NCBI RefSeq assembly: GCF_036322625.1
Contig: NZ_AP027266.1
Span: 3,165,001-3,229,000 of the forward strand
DNA: 64,000 bases
Origin: Roseicyclus marinus
Lineage (GTDB): Bacteria > Pseudomonadota > Alphaproteobacteria > Rhodobacterales > Rhodobacteraceae
Direction: 5' to 3'
This document shows, in pieces, positions 53,483 to 63,649 of this stretch (within the stretch, counting starts at the first letter, position 1; each line of letters opens with the position of its first letter). A model generated the notes under the pieces. It was not told where the DNA came from, ran no database searches, and saw only the letters and a list, made by a program, of their open reading frames with translations. A program made the position numbers and the translations under genes.

Positions 53483-54649
53483 ATGCGCGTGGACTTCGTG
53501 GTGATCGGTCGGGGCCTGATGGGCACCGCCTGTGCCCGGTATCTGGCCGAGGCGGGGTGCCGCGTGACGCTGGTCGGACCGGACGAGCCGAGCGACCCGG
53601 CGCGGCATGACGGACCCTTTGGCAGTTTCCACGATGCGGGACGGATCACGCGCACCATCGCCCATGATCCGGTCTGGGCGCGGCTGTCGAGCCGGTCGCT
53701 GGCGCGCTACCGCGAGATCGAGGCGCGGACGGGCATCGGCTTTTACACGGAATGCGGCGGGGTGATGGCGGGGTTGGACCACGGCGCGATGGCGGGTTTC
53801 ACCGCCGGGTTCCACGAGACGCCCCGGGCGCTGGGTTTGGTGCATGAACCGCTCGACGGCGCGGCGCTGTCCAAGCGCTTTCCCATGTTCGCCCTGCCCG
53901 ACGGCAGCCGGGGTGTGTTCGACCCGCTGGGCGGCCATGTCGACCCGCGTGCGATGCGCCGCGCCCATGAGGCGCTGGCGCTGGAGGCGGGGGCGGAGGT
54001 CGTGACACGCCATGTGGTCGACCGCGAGGGCGGCACGGTCACGCTTGCCGATGGGCGGGCCCTGAGTGCGGAGCATGTGGTGGTGGCGACAGGCGGTTGG
54101 GCCACGGCCGCGCCGCTCGGCATGGCGCGGCCCGCGATGCGGGTGTTCCAGCGCACCGTGGTGCTGGCCGAGATTTCGGAAACCGAGGCGGAAAGGCTCA
54201 AGGATACGCCGAGCCTGATCTGGGTGCCGGAGAACGACCCGACCGACCGCTACCTGTTGCCGCCGATCCGCTACCCGAACGGGCGCATCTACGTGAAGAT
54301 CGGGGGCGAATGGACGAGCCCCGAGGCACATAGCGGCGATGGGCTGAACGCGTGGTTCAAGACGAATGGCGGCGCAGAAGCCGGGCAATCGCTTTTGGCC
54401 GATCTGGTCAGGGTCATGCCCGACATGCGGATCGAACGGGTGCTGACCCTGCCCTGTGCCGTCACCTTCACCAAGACGGGATATCCCTATGTCGCGCGGA
54501 TCGATGACCGGGCGACGTTGCTCACCGGGGGCAATGGCGCGGCGGCGAAATGCGCCGATGAGCTGGGGCGGCTGGGGGCTGTGGCGGCCCTCGGCGGCAA
54601 CGTGGCCGCCGAGGGTCTTGGCACGGATTTCGCGCCGGTTTTCGCGTGA
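53483..54649 (+). CDS. FAD-dependent oxidoreductase (DAO/MSOX-like)
   Basis: A 388-residue flavoprotein of the D-amino-acid oxidase/sarcosine oxidase group. The FAD-binding start is VIGRGLMGTACARYLAEAG (7-25), with GRG in place of the common GGG/GAG. GGWATAAPLG near 210 and LLTGGNGAAAKCADELG near the end follow the MSOX pattern. GGAGG precedes ATG 53483. It probably oxidises an N-methyl or amino group; substrate unknown. It ends 3 bases from the convergent outer-membrane gene. Confidence 0.83.
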   Translation: MRVDFVVIGRGLMGTACARYLAEAGCRVTLVGPDEPSDPARHDGPFGSFHDAGRITRTIAHDPVWARLSSRSLARYREIEARTGIGFYTECGGVMAGLDHGAMAGFTAGFHETPRALGLVHEPLDGAALSKRFPMFALPDGSRGVFDPLGGHVDPRAMRRAHEALALEAGAEVVTRHVVDREGGTVTLADGRALSAEHVVVATGGWATAAPLGMARPAMRVFQRTVVLAEISETEAERLKDTPSLIWVPENDPTDRYLLPPIRYPNGRIYVKIGGEWTSPEAHSGDGLNAWFKTNGGAEAGQSLLADLVRVMPDMRIERVLTLPCAVTFTKTGYPYVARIDDRATLLTGGNGAAAKCADELGRLGAVAALGGNVAAEGLGTDFAPVFA

Positions 54650-54652
54650 GGA

Positions 54653-55246
54653 TCAGAAGCGGAAATTGACCGAAAGCGCTGCGGTCGTTGCATCGGCTTC
54701 GAGGCCTGCGAGGGTGAAATCGCTGAAGTCGTGGTAGAGCAGTTCGGCACCGAGCGTCACGTTGTCGGCGACGAAGACCTCGTAGCCCAGACCCGCGAAC
54801 CAGCCGTTGCTGTCGCCCACCGTGGCGGCGGAGGTTTCGGCGCGTGCCCAACCGGCGGTGCCGTAGGCCCAGTTCTGGCCAAGGTCGATACCGGCCCGGG
54901 CCCCCAGACGGGTGACCGAATCGACGGTGGTGACACTGCCCAGCGCGATGTCGGTGCTGTCGTATTGCAGGCCACCGCCGAGGATGTAGTCGCCGAAGTC
55001 GAAGTCGTAATAGGCGCGCAGGCCATAGAGGACATCATCGCCGTCGAGGGCCGCGGCCCCCGAGGTGGAGACATCGCCATAGCCAAGCTGCACACCGACC
55101 GAGGGGCCGGTCCAGTCCATCGTCGAGACGACGGGCACCGGTGCGACGGCGACGGGGGCGAGCGCGGGTTCGGCAAGGCCGCCGGCAAAGGCAGGCAGGG
55201 CGGCAAAGCTCGAAAGGCCAGCGGCGAGCAGGGTTGAACGGGACAT
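54653..55246 (-). CDS. outer-membrane beta-barrel protein (OmpA/Omp25-like)
   Basis: A 197-residue small porin-like barrel. A signal peptide (SRSTLLAAGLSSFAALPAFAG) is followed by an Ala/Pro/Val-rich segment, then eight alternating strands with aromatic girdles (WTGPSVGVQLGYGDV, LYGLRAYYDFDFGDY, WAYGTAGWARAE) and the terminal ALSVNFRF, whose final phenylalanine is the BAM signal. GGAG upstream fixes ATG 55246. Function unknown; surface exposure expected. Confidence 0.85.
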   Translation of the reverse strand: MSRSTLLAAGLSSFAALPAFAGGLAEPALAPVAVAPVPVVSTMDWTGPSVGVQLGYGDVSTSGAAALDGDDVLYGLRAYYDFDFGDYILGGGLQYDSTDIALGSVTTVDSVTRLGARAGIDLGQNWAYGTAGWARAETSAATVGDSNGWFAGLGYEVFVADNVTLGAELLYHDFSDFTLAGLEADATTAALSVNFRF

Positions 55247-55462
55247 GATATCTGCACTCCTTGTGGTTTCATTGTCGTTGGGACCACCCGGCACGCAGGC
55301 GGTTGTCTTTCAGGCTATGAAGCGTGGGGTGGTGTTCAACCGGCGCGGCGGACACGAAACCGGGAGGGGCGCGTGAAGCGCTGCAATCCGCCGATGGCCG
55401 ATGCGTGGTGTCGGCAGGTCCCCGCTTGTTCGCGGGGTCGGCGCGGGCTAGGCCTAGCCTCC

Positions 55463-56518
55463 ATGGATCATCCCGACCTTTCCACGATCGACGTGCTGGC
55501 CCCCAATTTCAAGAAACGCCTGTCGGGCGTGACGGCGACGGTCGTGCGGCTGGTGCCGTTGCAGGCGCGCGATATCGCGATTGCCGCCGTGGCCCCTGCC
55601 CTGCCGCCGCATGTGCCGCAGGTGCCGATGCGGGCGCTCTTGACCATGTCGCGGGAGGGGCCGTCGGGGGCGCGGGTCTGGCATGCGCGGCGCAATTCCG
55701 AGATGCTGGCGGGCATCTTGCTCAAGCGGGTGTTGGGCAAGCGGCTGAAGCTGTTGTTCACCTCGGCCTCGCAGCGGCGTCACACGCGCTACAGCAAGTG
55801 GCTGATCGGGCAGATGGATCATGTGATTTCCACCTCGCGGCGGACGGCGGAATATCTTGAACGGCCCTCGGACGTGATCTTGCACGGGATCGACCTGACG
55901 GGATTCGCCCCGGCCGGGGATCGCGCGGGGCTGCGCGCGCGGATGGGCCTGCCTGCCGGGCCGCTGATCGGCTGTTTCGGGCGCATCCGGGCGCAGAAGG
56001 GCACGGGCGATTTCGTCAAGGCGATGATCGAGGTGCTGCCGGAATTCCCGGGCGCTTGTGCCATCGTGATGGGGCGCGCGACCGAAAAGCATCGCGCCTA
56101 TGAGCGGGGGTTGCGGGAACAGGTTCTGGCCGCGGGGCTGGAGGATCGCATCTTGTTCAAGCCCGAGGTGCCGGTCCACGAGATCGCGGATTGGTACCGG
56201 GCGCTGGACCTGTTCGTCGCGCCGCAACGCTGGGAGGGGTTCGGGCTGACGCCGTTGGAGGCGATGGCCTGCGGCGTGCCGGTGGTGGCGACACGGGTCG
56301 GCGCCTTCGAGGAACTGGTGGTGCCGGGACGGACCGGGGCGCTGATCGCGCCGCAGGATGTCGGCGCAATGGCCGGGGCCGTGCGCGGATACCTGGAGAA
56401 CCCGGCCGAGATGCTGCTCCAGGGCGAGGATGCGCGGGCCCATGCGGTCGCGCGGTTCGACATCGCGGGCGAGGCCGCGGCGATCACCGCGATCTACCGC
56501 AAGCTGTTGGCGGGTTAG
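55463..56518 (+). CDS. LPS-core-type glycosyltransferase (GT4, LpcC-like)
   Basis: A 351-residue GT-B transferase. The opening IDVLAPNFKKRLSGVTATV, VPLQ and WHARRNSEMLAGILL resemble the Rhizobium LpcC mannosyltransferase that starts the LPS core. The C-terminal half has GRIRAQKGTGDF and WEGFGLTPLEAMACGVPVVA with the E-x7-E nucleotide-sugar motif. ATG 55463 begins family similarity; the frame upstream to 55373 is not coding-like. The cytosolic enzyme acts at the inner membrane. Confidence 0.85.
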   Translation: MDHPDLSTIDVLAPNFKKRLSGVTATVVRLVPLQARDIAIAAVAPALPPHVPQVPMRALLTMSREGPSGARVWHARRNSEMLAGILLKRVLGKRLKLLFTSASQRRHTRYSKWLIGQMDHVISTSRRTAEYLERPSDVILHGIDLTGFAPAGDRAGLRARMGLPAGPLIGCFGRIRAQKGTGDFVKAMIEVLPEFPGACAIVMGRATEKHRAYERGLREQVLAAGLEDRILFKPEVPVHEIADWYRALDLFVAPQRWEGFGLTPLEAMACGVPVVATRVGAFEELVVPGRTGALIAPQDVGAMAGAVRGYLENPAEMLLQGEDARAHAVARFDIAGEAAAITAIYRKLLAG

Positions 56519-56550
56519 GCCCGCCCGCTGAGGTCGTCGTCAGGTCGCTG

Positions 56551-57432
56551 TCAGGTCCATTTCGCGATGGGCGGCAAGCTCATCAGGACGGCATTGGCGT
56601 CATGGCCGGTTTCCAGCCCGAACTTGGTGCCGCGGTCATAGACGAGGTTGTATTCGGCATAGAGGCCGCGGTGGACCAGCTGCGCCTCGCGGTCGGCATC
56701 GGACCAGGGCAGGTGGCGGCGGCGTTCGACGCAAGGCACGAAGGCCGGAAGGAAGGCGCGGCCCACATCCTGGGTGAAGGCGAAATCGGCCTCCCAGTCG
56801 CCGGTGTTGAGATCGTCGTAGAAGATGCCGCCCACGCCCCGCGCGCGGTGGCGGTGGGGGACGTAGAAATAGTCGTCGGCCCAGGCCTTGTAGCGGTCAT
56901 AGGCATCGGCGCTGTGGCGGTCGCAATGATCCTTGAGGACGCCGTGGAAATGGGCGGTATCCTCGGCATATTCGATGGCGGGGTTCAGGTCGGAGCCGCC
57001 GCCGAACCAATGGGCCACGGGTGTCCAGAACATGCGGGTGTTCATGTGGACGGCGGGCGCGTGGGGGTTTTGCATGTGGGCGACAAGGCTGATGCCCGAG
57101 GCCCAGAAGGTGGGATCGGCGCGCAGCCCGTCCATGTTCTTGCGGGCGGACATGGCGGCGACGGCGCGATCGCCCAGCTGGCCATAGACGGTCGAAACGT
57201 TCACGCCGACCTTTTCGAAGACGCGGCCGCCGCGCATCACGCTCATCAGGCCGCCGCCGGCATCGGAGCCGTCGTCGGAATGGCGCTTGGTTTCGGTCAC
57301 CTCGAACCGGCCTGCGGGCTGGTCGCCGCCGTGGCTGTCCTCGAGCGCCTCGAAGGCGGCGACGATATCGTCGCGGAGGCTGCGGAACCACGCGGAGGCG
57401 CGGGTTTTGCGGTCGTCGTAATTGTCCTTCAC
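56551..57432 (-). CDS. hemF: oxygen-dependent coproporphyrinogen III oxidase
   Basis: HemF converts coproporphyrinogen III to protoporphyrinogen IX using O2. The 293-residue protein has GGGLMSVMRGGRVFEKVGVN (read in parts), WFGGGSDLNP, and the family signature around FYVPHRHRARGVGGIFYDDL. It starts with GTG 57432, where homology begins (KDNYDDRKTRASAWF). Cytosolic, aerobic route; the oxygen-independent HemN is not in this window. Confidence 0.96.
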   Translation of the reverse strand: MKDNYDDRKTRASAWFRSLRDDIVAAFEALEDSHGGDQPAGRFEVTETKRHSDDGSDAGGGLMSVMRGGRVFEKVGVNVSTVYGQLGDRAVAAMSARKNMDGLRADPTFWASGISLVAHMQNPHAPAVHMNTRMFWTPVAHWFGGGSDLNPAIEYAEDTAHFHGVLKDHCDRHSADAYDRYKAWADDYFYVPHRHRARGVGGIFYDDLNTGDWEADFAFTQDVGRAFLPAFVPCVERRRHLPWSDADREAQLVHRGLYAEYNLVYDRGTKFGLETGHDANAVLMSLPPIAKWT

Positions 57433-57698
57433 GGGGGCGGTCCTCTCTCGTCTCGGGCCGGTTCTACCAGAGGCGGAGCGCCGATGCCACGCGCCGTTTC
57501 GCCTTTTGCGTGTATTGCCGCAGGGGGGCATGGATGATGTGGGACGCCGCGACCGGGACACTATATCGAGCGGGTCTCACATCTTTCGATAGATTCGGCT
57601 TTTTTTCGGCGCATCCGATGGATTTCAACAAGAAAATGGCATAATCTTCCGTTAACCGCCGCAACAGACGGCACCCCGAGGCAGAGCGAGCAGGCTCC

Positions 57699-59369
57699 GT
57701 GCACCATAGACCGACCCTTGCGGCCCTTTTGGGGCTGATCGCGTTGTGCGTCGTGACGCTGACGGCCCTGCCGCTGCGCGCCGCGCCCTATGCGGCGATG
57801 GTGATGGATGCGCGCACGGGCGAGGTGCTGCATTCGCGCAATGCCGACACGCGTCTGCACCCGGCATCCCTCACCAAGATGATGACGCTCTATATCGCCT
57901 TCGAGGCGATCCGGCTGGGCGAGATCACGCTGGATACGCAGGTGCGCATTTCGCAGCACGCCGCGTCGGAGCCGCCGTCGCGGTTGGGCTTGCGGGCCGG
58001 ATCGACGATCCGCTTCCGCTACCTGATCCGCGCCGCCGCGATCCGGTCGGGCAATGATGCGGCGACGGCCATCGGAGAGGCGATCGCGGGGTCCGAGGCG
58101 GCTTTTGCGCGGCGGATGAACCGCACCGCCCGCGCGCTCGGCATGGCGCGGACCACGTTCCGCAATGCCCATGGCCTGACCGAAGAGGGCCACCTGTCGA
58201 CCGCGCATGACATGACGATCCTGGGGCGGCGGTTGTTCTACGATTACCCGGAATATTACAACATCTTCTCCCGCCGGGAGGAGGATGCCGGGATCGCGCG
58301 CATCCGCAACACGAACCGCGCGGTGCTGGACGCCTATCGCGGCGCGGACGGGATCAAGACGGGCTACACCCGCGCGGCGGGGTTCAACCTTGTCGCCTCG
58401 GCGGAACGGGGCAACGTGCGGATCATCGCCACGGTTTTCGGCGGGCAATCGGCAGCCTGGCGCAACCAGCGGATCATGGAATTGCTGGACCTTGGCTTTG
58501 CGCAGGCCCCGGCACGGGCGACCGAGCGCCGCCCGTCGCTGCCGGTCTATGACAATGACGGGGACCCCGATGGGCCCATTGGTCAGGTCACGCGGCCCAG
58601 CGGGCTTGTGTCACGCTCGATCCGGCCCCTGCAACGGCCGGGCGCGGTGCCCGCATTGGTGGCAAGCGCCCCCCCGGCACCGGAATTGTTGCAGGCGATC
58701 GAACAGGCGGTGGGCGAGGCGATGGCGGCCGAGCCCGACGGCGAGAGCGATGTCCCGACCGGCATGACGCCTGCGCCGCGCCCGGATACGATCCTTGCCG
58801 CCGTGCCGGAGGTCGAGCCGCAGGCCGAAGCCTTGCCCGAGGAGAGCGCGCCGCCGGTCGAAGGGGCCGGAGCGGCAGCGCAACTGGCCGAGGCCGCGCT
58901 TGAGACAAGCGAAGAACCGGAATTGGCGGAAAGCGCCCCCGAACCCCGGCCCGAAGACAGCGGCCCGGTGATCGAGGTCGCAGAGGCACCCGCCCCTGCC
59001 CCCGCCCCGTCCGACCAGCCGGTCACGCAGGTTGCGAGCCTTGCCGTGCCGCCGCGTCCGGCGCAGGTACCGACAGGCCCCGCGCAGCCGACCGGGCCCG
59101 AGATCGTCACGCGGGCGTCTTCCTCGGGGGAGCGGTTGTTCGGCGTGTCGCTGGGGCCGCAACCCTCGCATCATGCCGCCGAAAGGCTCTTGTTGCGGAC
59201 CGCGCTCAGCGAGGTCACGAGTTTCGAGCAATCCCTGCGCCGCGTGGTGCAACGCAACGGCGGCTACGAGCCCCGGTTCCAGGGCATGACCGAGGATCAG
59301 GCCGCGCGCGCCTGTGCACGGCTGACCGCGCGCGGGATACCCTGCGAAACCTTCGGCCCGGCATCCTGA
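57699..59369 (+). CDS. D-alanyl-D-alanine carboxypeptidase with C-terminal SPOR-like domain
   Basis: A 556-residue penicillin-binding protein of the DacA/S11 family, trimming peptidoglycan stem peptides in the periplasm. Signal peptide 1-29 (ends LPLRAAP); catalytic SLTK (57-60), SGN (117-119) and KTG (220-222) are all present. After about residue 285 comes a 190-residue linker rich in Ala, Pro and Glu, then a SPOR-like end (RLLLRTALSEVTSFEQSL, ARLTARGIPCETF) that should bind denuded glycan at the septum. The start is GTG 57699. A good CATAAT -10-like box is at 57640, without a clear -35. Confidence 0.9.
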   Translation: MHHRPTLAALLGLIALCVVTLTALPLRAAPYAAMVMDARTGEVLHSRNADTRLHPASLTKMMTLYIAFEAIRLGEITLDTQVRISQHAASEPPSRLGLRAGSTIRFRYLIRAAAIRSGNDAATAIGEAIAGSEAAFARRMNRTARALGMARTTFRNAHGLTEEGHLSTAHDMTILGRRLFYDYPEYYNIFSRREEDAGIARIRNTNRAVLDAYRGADGIKTGYTRAAGFNLVASAERGNVRIIATVFGGQSAAWRNQRIMELLDLGFAQAPARATERRPSLPVYDNDGDPDGPIGQVTRPSGLVSRSIRPLQRPGAVPALVASAPPAPELLQAIEQAVGEAMAAEPDGESDVPTGMTPAPRPDTILAAVPEVEPQAEALPEESAPPVEGAGAAAQLAEAALETSEEPELAESAPEPRPEDSGPVIEVAEAPAPAPAPSDQPVTQVASLAVPPRPAQVPTGPAQPTGPEIVTRASSSGERLFGVSLGPQPSHHAAERLLLRTALSEVTSFEQSLRRVVQRNGGYEPRFQGMTEDQAARACARLTARGIPCETFGPAS

Positions 59370-59451
59370 CGCCGTGGCGCGGGTCGCGCGCAGGCTTTGT
59401 CAGGTGACCTGCGGCAACCCTTGATATTGCATGTTCGGCCAAGGTTCAGGC

Positions 59452-59535
59452 CCGGTGCCCAGTTTTGCGCAACATGCGTTTTCTGTCGCATGTTCTGGAT
59501 GCACAAAACCGGTGCCCACTTTTGCGCAACATGCG
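59452..59535. repeat. 27-bp tandem direct repeat (TTTTGCGCAACATGCG element)
   Basis: Copies at 59452-59478 and 59509-59535 differ at one base, 57 bases apart. Between them AACATGCG/CGCATGTT (59471-59478 and 59487-59494) form a hairpin. The second copy touches the slt stop codon. Shared core with the inverted repeat at 39713-39753. Confidence 0.75.
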
Positions 59536-61482
59536 CTAGCGTGACAGCCGTTCGGCCAGCCCCAGTTCGGGCAAGCGCCCGGTCAGCTGCGCCTCGTAGA
59601 TCGCGAGGCTTTCGGTCACGCGCATGATGTAGTTGCGGGTTTCGGTGAAGGGGATCGCCTCGATCCAGAACACCACGTCCTGGGCCTGGCGCGGATCGCC
59701 GAACCGCTCGATCCATTCCGCCGCCCGCGCTGGCCCCGCGTTATAGGCGGCTGAGACGAGCACGGGGTTGCCGTCGTAGCGTTCGATAAGACCGGCCAGA
59801 AAGGTCGAGCCGATCAGCGCATTGTGCGCGGGATCGTCGAGCAGGCGGTTCTGCGAATAGTCGAGGCCCAGATCGCGGGCCGTATCGCGCGCGGTGCCGG
59901 GCATGACCTGCATCAGGCCCAGCGCCCCCGCAGGGCTGACCACCGCCGGGTTGAATTCCGATTCGCGCCGCGCGATGGCGAGGATGAAAGGCGCGGGCGC
60001 GGGCAGATCGGCCTCGGCCAGCGCGGGGACGACCGGGTAATAGGGGCGCATGATTTCATCGCCCGCCTGTGCGGCGCGTTTGCCGATCAGGACCGCCAGA
60101 TAGGCATCGCCCAGGTCGAGAGCGAAATCGCCCAGCATCCCCGCCTGATCGCGCGGGAGACTTTCGGTCAGATGGGTGAGGAAGCGCGCGGCGAGCGTCC
60201 GTTCGCCCGCTTCGTAGAGCAGGAGACCGGCGTGAAAGACCTCGGAGCCGGTGAAGGGCGCCTGCCGCCAATCGCCGTAGGTCTCGGTCCCGAGAAAGGC
60301 GGGATCGACGGGCAATTCGGCGCGATCCTGCGCCAATTGTCCGTAAAAGCTCGATTGGTAGCGCGCGCCCAGCGCATAGGCTTCGGCGGCTTGCGCGGCA
60401 TTGCCTGCGGCCTCGTGGGCGCGGCCCAGCCAATAGCCCGCGCGCCCCATCGAGATGGGGGAAAAGACGGCATCGCGGAAGGCGGTGAAATGGGTGATGG
60501 CGGTGTCATTGCGGCCCAGACGGTAGGCGCAATAGCCCGCGAGCCATTCGAGTTCGGAGAAATCGACGTAATCCTCGGCCCGGTCGAGATGATGGTTGGC
60601 GGCATAGGCGTAGCAGGTTTCGAATGCCCCCTCGCGCATCACGTCGCGCGCCAGATCGGCGCGGCGGTCGGCCCAGGCACGCGGGCGGCCCAAGGCTGCG
60701 GCGGAGCCAGACCGCTCGGCCATCAAGTCGCCCGCCGTGTCCCAGAAACCCGCGCCGATGCGCCACAGAAAGCGCTCATAGGCAAGACCCGGATCATCGG
60801 CGAGATCGGCGGGAACCGCTTCGATCAGGGCATCGACACCGGGTTGGCGCGCGCGCAGCGCCAGACGCGCCTCGGCCAGCGCCTGCCAGCCTTGGGGGAC
60901 CAGGGGGAACATGGCGCGGGCGCGTTCGGCCGCCCCTTCCCACAGGAGATGGTCGAGCCGGTCGATGTGGTGGCTGCCCGCGTTCAGGACCGGGCCAAAG
61001 GCCGCCCGGAGCGCCGCAGCCTCATCCCCCGACATGGTGATGGTGGTCCAGGCGCGGATCGCCTCGGCCTCGGCGGCGGCTTGGTCGCCGGTGGCCAGAT
61101 GCGCGCGGGCCAGCGCCAGCGCGCCCGCGCCGGTGGTGGGCGGGGTGGTGGCGAAATAGGCGCGCACGCGGGCGGGATCGGCGTTTTCGGGGATCGACGG
61201 CTCACCCTGCGAGCGGAGGTAATCGAGGCCCGGCCAATCGGGATTGCGGTCGAGAAAGGCGATGTGATCGGCCCAATCGGCCCCGCCCCGGCGCAGGCGG
61301 GTCCATTCGACGATGTCGCGCGCGACGGGATCGGTGATCGGGGCTGCGGCCTGTGCGGCAAGGTCGAGATCACCGCGCGACAAGGCGGCAAGGGCAAGGC
61401 CCAACGCCTCTGCCTGCTGGTCGGCACGGGCCGGGAGCGGCGCGAGCACGAGAACAAGGCAAAGCAGGAGATGTCGCATCAT
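59536..61482 (-). CDS. slt: soluble lytic murein transglycosylase
   Basis: A 648-residue periplasmic Slt70-type enzyme that cleaves peptidoglycan glycan strands to 1,6-anhydro ends. Signal peptide 1-20 ([16 protein letters not shown]). Residues 25-470 form the helical superhelix; the SLT domain has the catalytic E507 in [22 protein letters not shown] and AYNAGP. ATG 61482 (first of two adjacent ATGs) has AGGA 6 bases upstream. It diverges from dapA and converges on the D,D-carboxypeptidase. Confidence 0.94.
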   Translation of the reverse strand: MMRHLLLCLVLVLAPLPARADQQAEALGLALAALSRGDLDLAAQAAAPITDPVARDIVEWTRLRRGGADWADHIAFLDRNPDWPGLDYLRSQGEPSIPENADPARVRAYFATTPPTTGAGALALARAHLATGDQAAAEAEAIRAWTTITMSGDEAAALRAAFGPVLNAGSHHIDRLDHLLWEGAAERARAMFPLVPQGWQALAEARLALRARQPGVDALIEAVPADLADDPGLAYERFLWRIGAGFWDTAGDLMAERSGSAAALGRPRAWADRRADLARDVMREGAFETCYAYAANHHLDRAEDYVDFSELEWLAGYCAYRLGRNDTAITHFTAFRDAVFSPISMGRAGYWLGRAHEAAGNAAQAAEAYALGARYQSSFYGQLAQDRAELPVDPAFLGTETYGDWRQAPFTGSEVFHAGLLLYEAGERTLAARFLTHLTESLPRDQAGMLGDFALDLGDAYLAVLIGKRAAQAGDEIMRPYYPVVPALAEADLPAPAPFILAIARRESEFNPAVVSPAGALGLMQVMPGTARDTARDLGLDYSQNRLLDDPAHNALIGSTFLAGLIERYDGNPVLVSAAYNAGPARAAEWIERFGDPRQAQDVVFWIEAIPFTETRNYIMRVTESLAIYEAQLTGRLPELGLAERLSR

Positions 61483-61634
61483 TCGGTATCCTATCGCGTG
61501 TCGGCCCCGAGGATAGGGCCAGCCGCCGAGGGTGCAACACACGAACTTGGCATTCCCGCGCGCCATCGCTAGTGTCCGCGCGAATTTGCCGACCGGGGAT
61601 GCCGGCGGTTTCTCTCGACGAAAGGATGCGTGTC

Positions 61635-62504
61635 ATGTTCCAGGGCTCGATGCCTGCGCTGGTCACGCCGTTCAAGGACGGCGCGGTGGATTTCGACGCG
61701 CTGAAACGGCTGGTGGAGTGGCAGATCGCCGAAGGATCGACCGGGCTGGTGCCGGTGGGCACGACCGGGGAAAGCCCGACGCTGACCCATGCCGAGCATG
61801 AGCAGGTGATCGAGGCGGTCGTGCAGACCGCGGCGGGCCGCGTGCCGGTGATCGCGGGGGCGGGCAGCAACAACACGGTCGAGGCGATCCGGTTCGTCGA
61901 ACATGCCAAGGCGGTGGGCGCGGATGCAGCGCTGGTCGTGACGCCCTATTACAACAAGCCCACGCAAAAGGGGCTGATCGCGCATTTCTCGGCGCTGAAC
62001 GAGATCGGGATGCCGATCATCATCTACAACATCCCGCCCCGGTCGGTCGTGGACATGCTGCCCGCGACGATGGGCGAATTGGCCAAGCTGCCCAATATCG
62101 TGGGCGTGAAGGATGCGACCGGCGATCTGAGCCGCGTGCCCAAGCAGCGCATGACCTGTGGGACGGATTTCGTGCAGCTGTCGGGCGAGGATGCGACGGC
62201 CGTGGGCTTCAACGCGCAGGGCGGCGTCGGCTGCATCAGCGTGACGGCGAATGTGGCGCCAAGGCTTTGCGCCGAGATGCAGGCGGCGACGCTGGCCGGC
62301 GATTACGCGGCGGCCCTGGCCTATCAGGACAAGCTGATGCCGCTCCACGAGGCGATTTTCACCGAACCGGGCGTCTGCGGGGCGAAATACGGCCTGTCGC
62401 TTTTGGGGCGCTGTTCGGAAGAGGTGCGGCTGCCGCTGACCGGCCTGTCGGAGGCGACCAAGGCGCAGATGGCGGCGGCGATGCGGCACGCGGGCATCTT
62501 GTGA
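61635..62504 (+). CDS. dapA: 4-hydroxy-tetrahydrodipicolinate synthase
   Basis: DapA condenses pyruvate with aspartate semialdehyde on the diaminopimelate/lysine path. The 289-residue TIM barrel has GTTGESPTL (42-50), Y131 in IIYNIPPRS and the Schiff-base lysine K159 in [15 protein letters not shown] lies 9 bases before ATG 61635; an earlier in-frame ATG at 61626 would leave no ribosome site. It is coupled to trmO by a GTGA overlap. Confidence 0.97.
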   Translation: MFQGSMPALVTPFKDGAVDFDALKRLVEWQIAEGSTGLVPVGTTGESPTLTHAEHEQVIEAVVQTAAGRVPVIAGAGSNNTVEAIRFVEHAKAVGADAALVVTPYYNKPTQKGLIAHFSALNEIGMPIIIYNIPPRSVVDMLPATMGELAKLPNIVGVKDATGDLSRVPKQRMTCGTDFVQLSGEDATAVGFNAQGGVGCISVTANVAPRLCAEMQAATLAGDYAAALAYQDKLMPLHEAIFTEPGVCGAKYGLSLLGRCSEEVRLPLTGLSEATKAQMAAAMRHAGIL

Positions 62505-62983
62505 GGCGGGAGGGCGAGATCGCCCTGCCCTTCGACCCCGCCACGCGCGCCGAGGCGGGGATCACCTTTGTCGGGCGCATCCGGTCGCCCTGGGGCAAGG
62601 GCACCGCGCCCAAGAACCTGCGGCTGGCGCGAGAGACGGGACAGGGCGCGCGGGTGGAGCTGGACCCCGTCTATGCGCCCGCGCTGACCGGGTTGCGGGT
62701 GGGACAGGCGATCCAGCTCTTGTATTGGGTGGACCGGGGCGAGCGCGACCTGTTGATCCAGAACCCCCACCATGACCGGGGGATCAAGGGAACCTTTGCG
62801 CTGCGCAGCCCCGTCAGGCCCAATCCCATTGCGTTGGGAACTGTCGTGATCACCTCGATCGACATGGAAGCGGGGGTTTTGGGCATCGATGCGACGGATG
62901 CCTGGGACGGGACGCCGGTGCTGGACATCAAGCCGTGGTTCGACAGCGTGGATGTGCCGCCGGGCTGGCACCCGGAGCGCTGA
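62501..62983 (+). CDS. trmO: TrmO/TsaA-type tRNA m6t6A37 methyltransferase
   Basis: A 160-residue single-domain TsaA/TrmO protein. The family uses SAM in a beta-barrel fold and, in E. coli, N6-methylates t6A37 of threonine tRNA. Visible blocks: [32 protein letters not shown] and [17 protein letters not shown], the TsaA signature. The start is a GTG overlapping the dapA stop. It is shorter than the E. coli enzyme (no C-terminal domain), so the exact substrate is less certain. Confidence 0.83.
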   Translation: MRREGEIALPFDPATRAEAGITFVGRIRSPWGKGTAPKNLRLARETGQGARVELDPVYAPALTGLRVGQAIQLLYWVDRGERDLLIQNPHHDRGIKGTFALRSPVRPNPIALGTVVITSIDMEAGVLGIDATDAWDGTPVLDIKPWFDSVDVPPGWHPER

Positions 62984-63000
62984 CCGCCTATATCGGCGCA

Positions 63001-63474
63001 ATGGCCAAGGACAGCGACAACAAGAACTACAAGGTGATCGCCGAGAACCGGCGGGCGCGGTTCGATTACGCGATCGAGGAAGATCTGGAAGTCGGGATCG
63101 TGCTGACCGGGTCGGAGGTGAAGAGCCTGCGGGTGAACAGCGCCAATATCGCCGAAAGCTACGCGGCGGTGGAGGGCGGGGAATTGTGGCTGGTGAACGG
63201 CTATATCGCGCCCTATGCGCAGGCCAAGACCTGGGGCCACGAGGAACGGCGGCGGCGCAAGCTGTTGGCCAGCCGCCGCGAATTGGCGCGGATGTGGAGC
63301 GCGACCCAGCGCGAGGGCATGACGCTGGTGCCCATCGTCATGTATTTCAACCACAAGGGCCTGGTGAAGCTGAAGCTCGGCATCGCCAAGGGCAAGAAGC
63401 TGGCCGACAAGCGCGAGACGAGCGCCAAGCGCGACTGGCAGCGGCAGAAGGCGCGTCTGTTGAAGCAGAATTGA
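63001..63474 (+). CDS. smpB: SsrA-binding protein SmpB
   Basis: SmpB (157 residues) binds tmRNA and brings it to stalled ribosomes. It has the OB-fold start [39 protein letters not shown], and the basic C-terminal tail [19 protein letters not shown] that enters the mRNA channel. ATG 63001 starts family homology. tmRNA itself is not found nearby. Confidence 0.96.
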   Translation: MAKDSDNKNYKVIAENRRARFDYAIEEDLEVGIVLTGSEVKSLRVNSANIAESYAAVEGGELWLVNGYIAPYAQAKTWGHEERRRRKLLASRRELARMWSATQREGMTLVPIVMYFNHKGLVKLKLGIAKGKKLADKRETSAKRDWQRQKARLLKQN

Positions 63475-63526
63475 GGCGGGCGCCTCTTTGGGCCTTTGGC
63501 CCGCATCGGCGGGGTCATGAACGCCT

Positions 63527-63557
63527 CCGGCGAGAGTTTTTTGCCAAGATGAAGGGG
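63527..63557 (+). repeat. dispersed extragenic motif, copy 3 (ATTTTTG/GATGAAG type)
   Basis: Reads CCGGCGAGAGTTTTTTGCCA then AGATGAAGGGG in the gap between smpB and the sulfurtransferase gene. It matches copies at 6773-6798 and 8512-8539 in the T-run and GATGAAG tail. Confidence 0.5.
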
Positions 63558-63649
63558 AGGGTCCGCGATGCCCCGGCGCTTGCGCGGCGGGCGCGGGGCA
63601 AGTAGGGCTAGGCGTCGGAACGATGCCTTTTGCGCGGAGGGCCCTGTCA

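Noticed and set aside
63475-63649. tmRNA next to smpB
   Set aside because: No tRNA-like ends or tag reading frame are visible in the gap.
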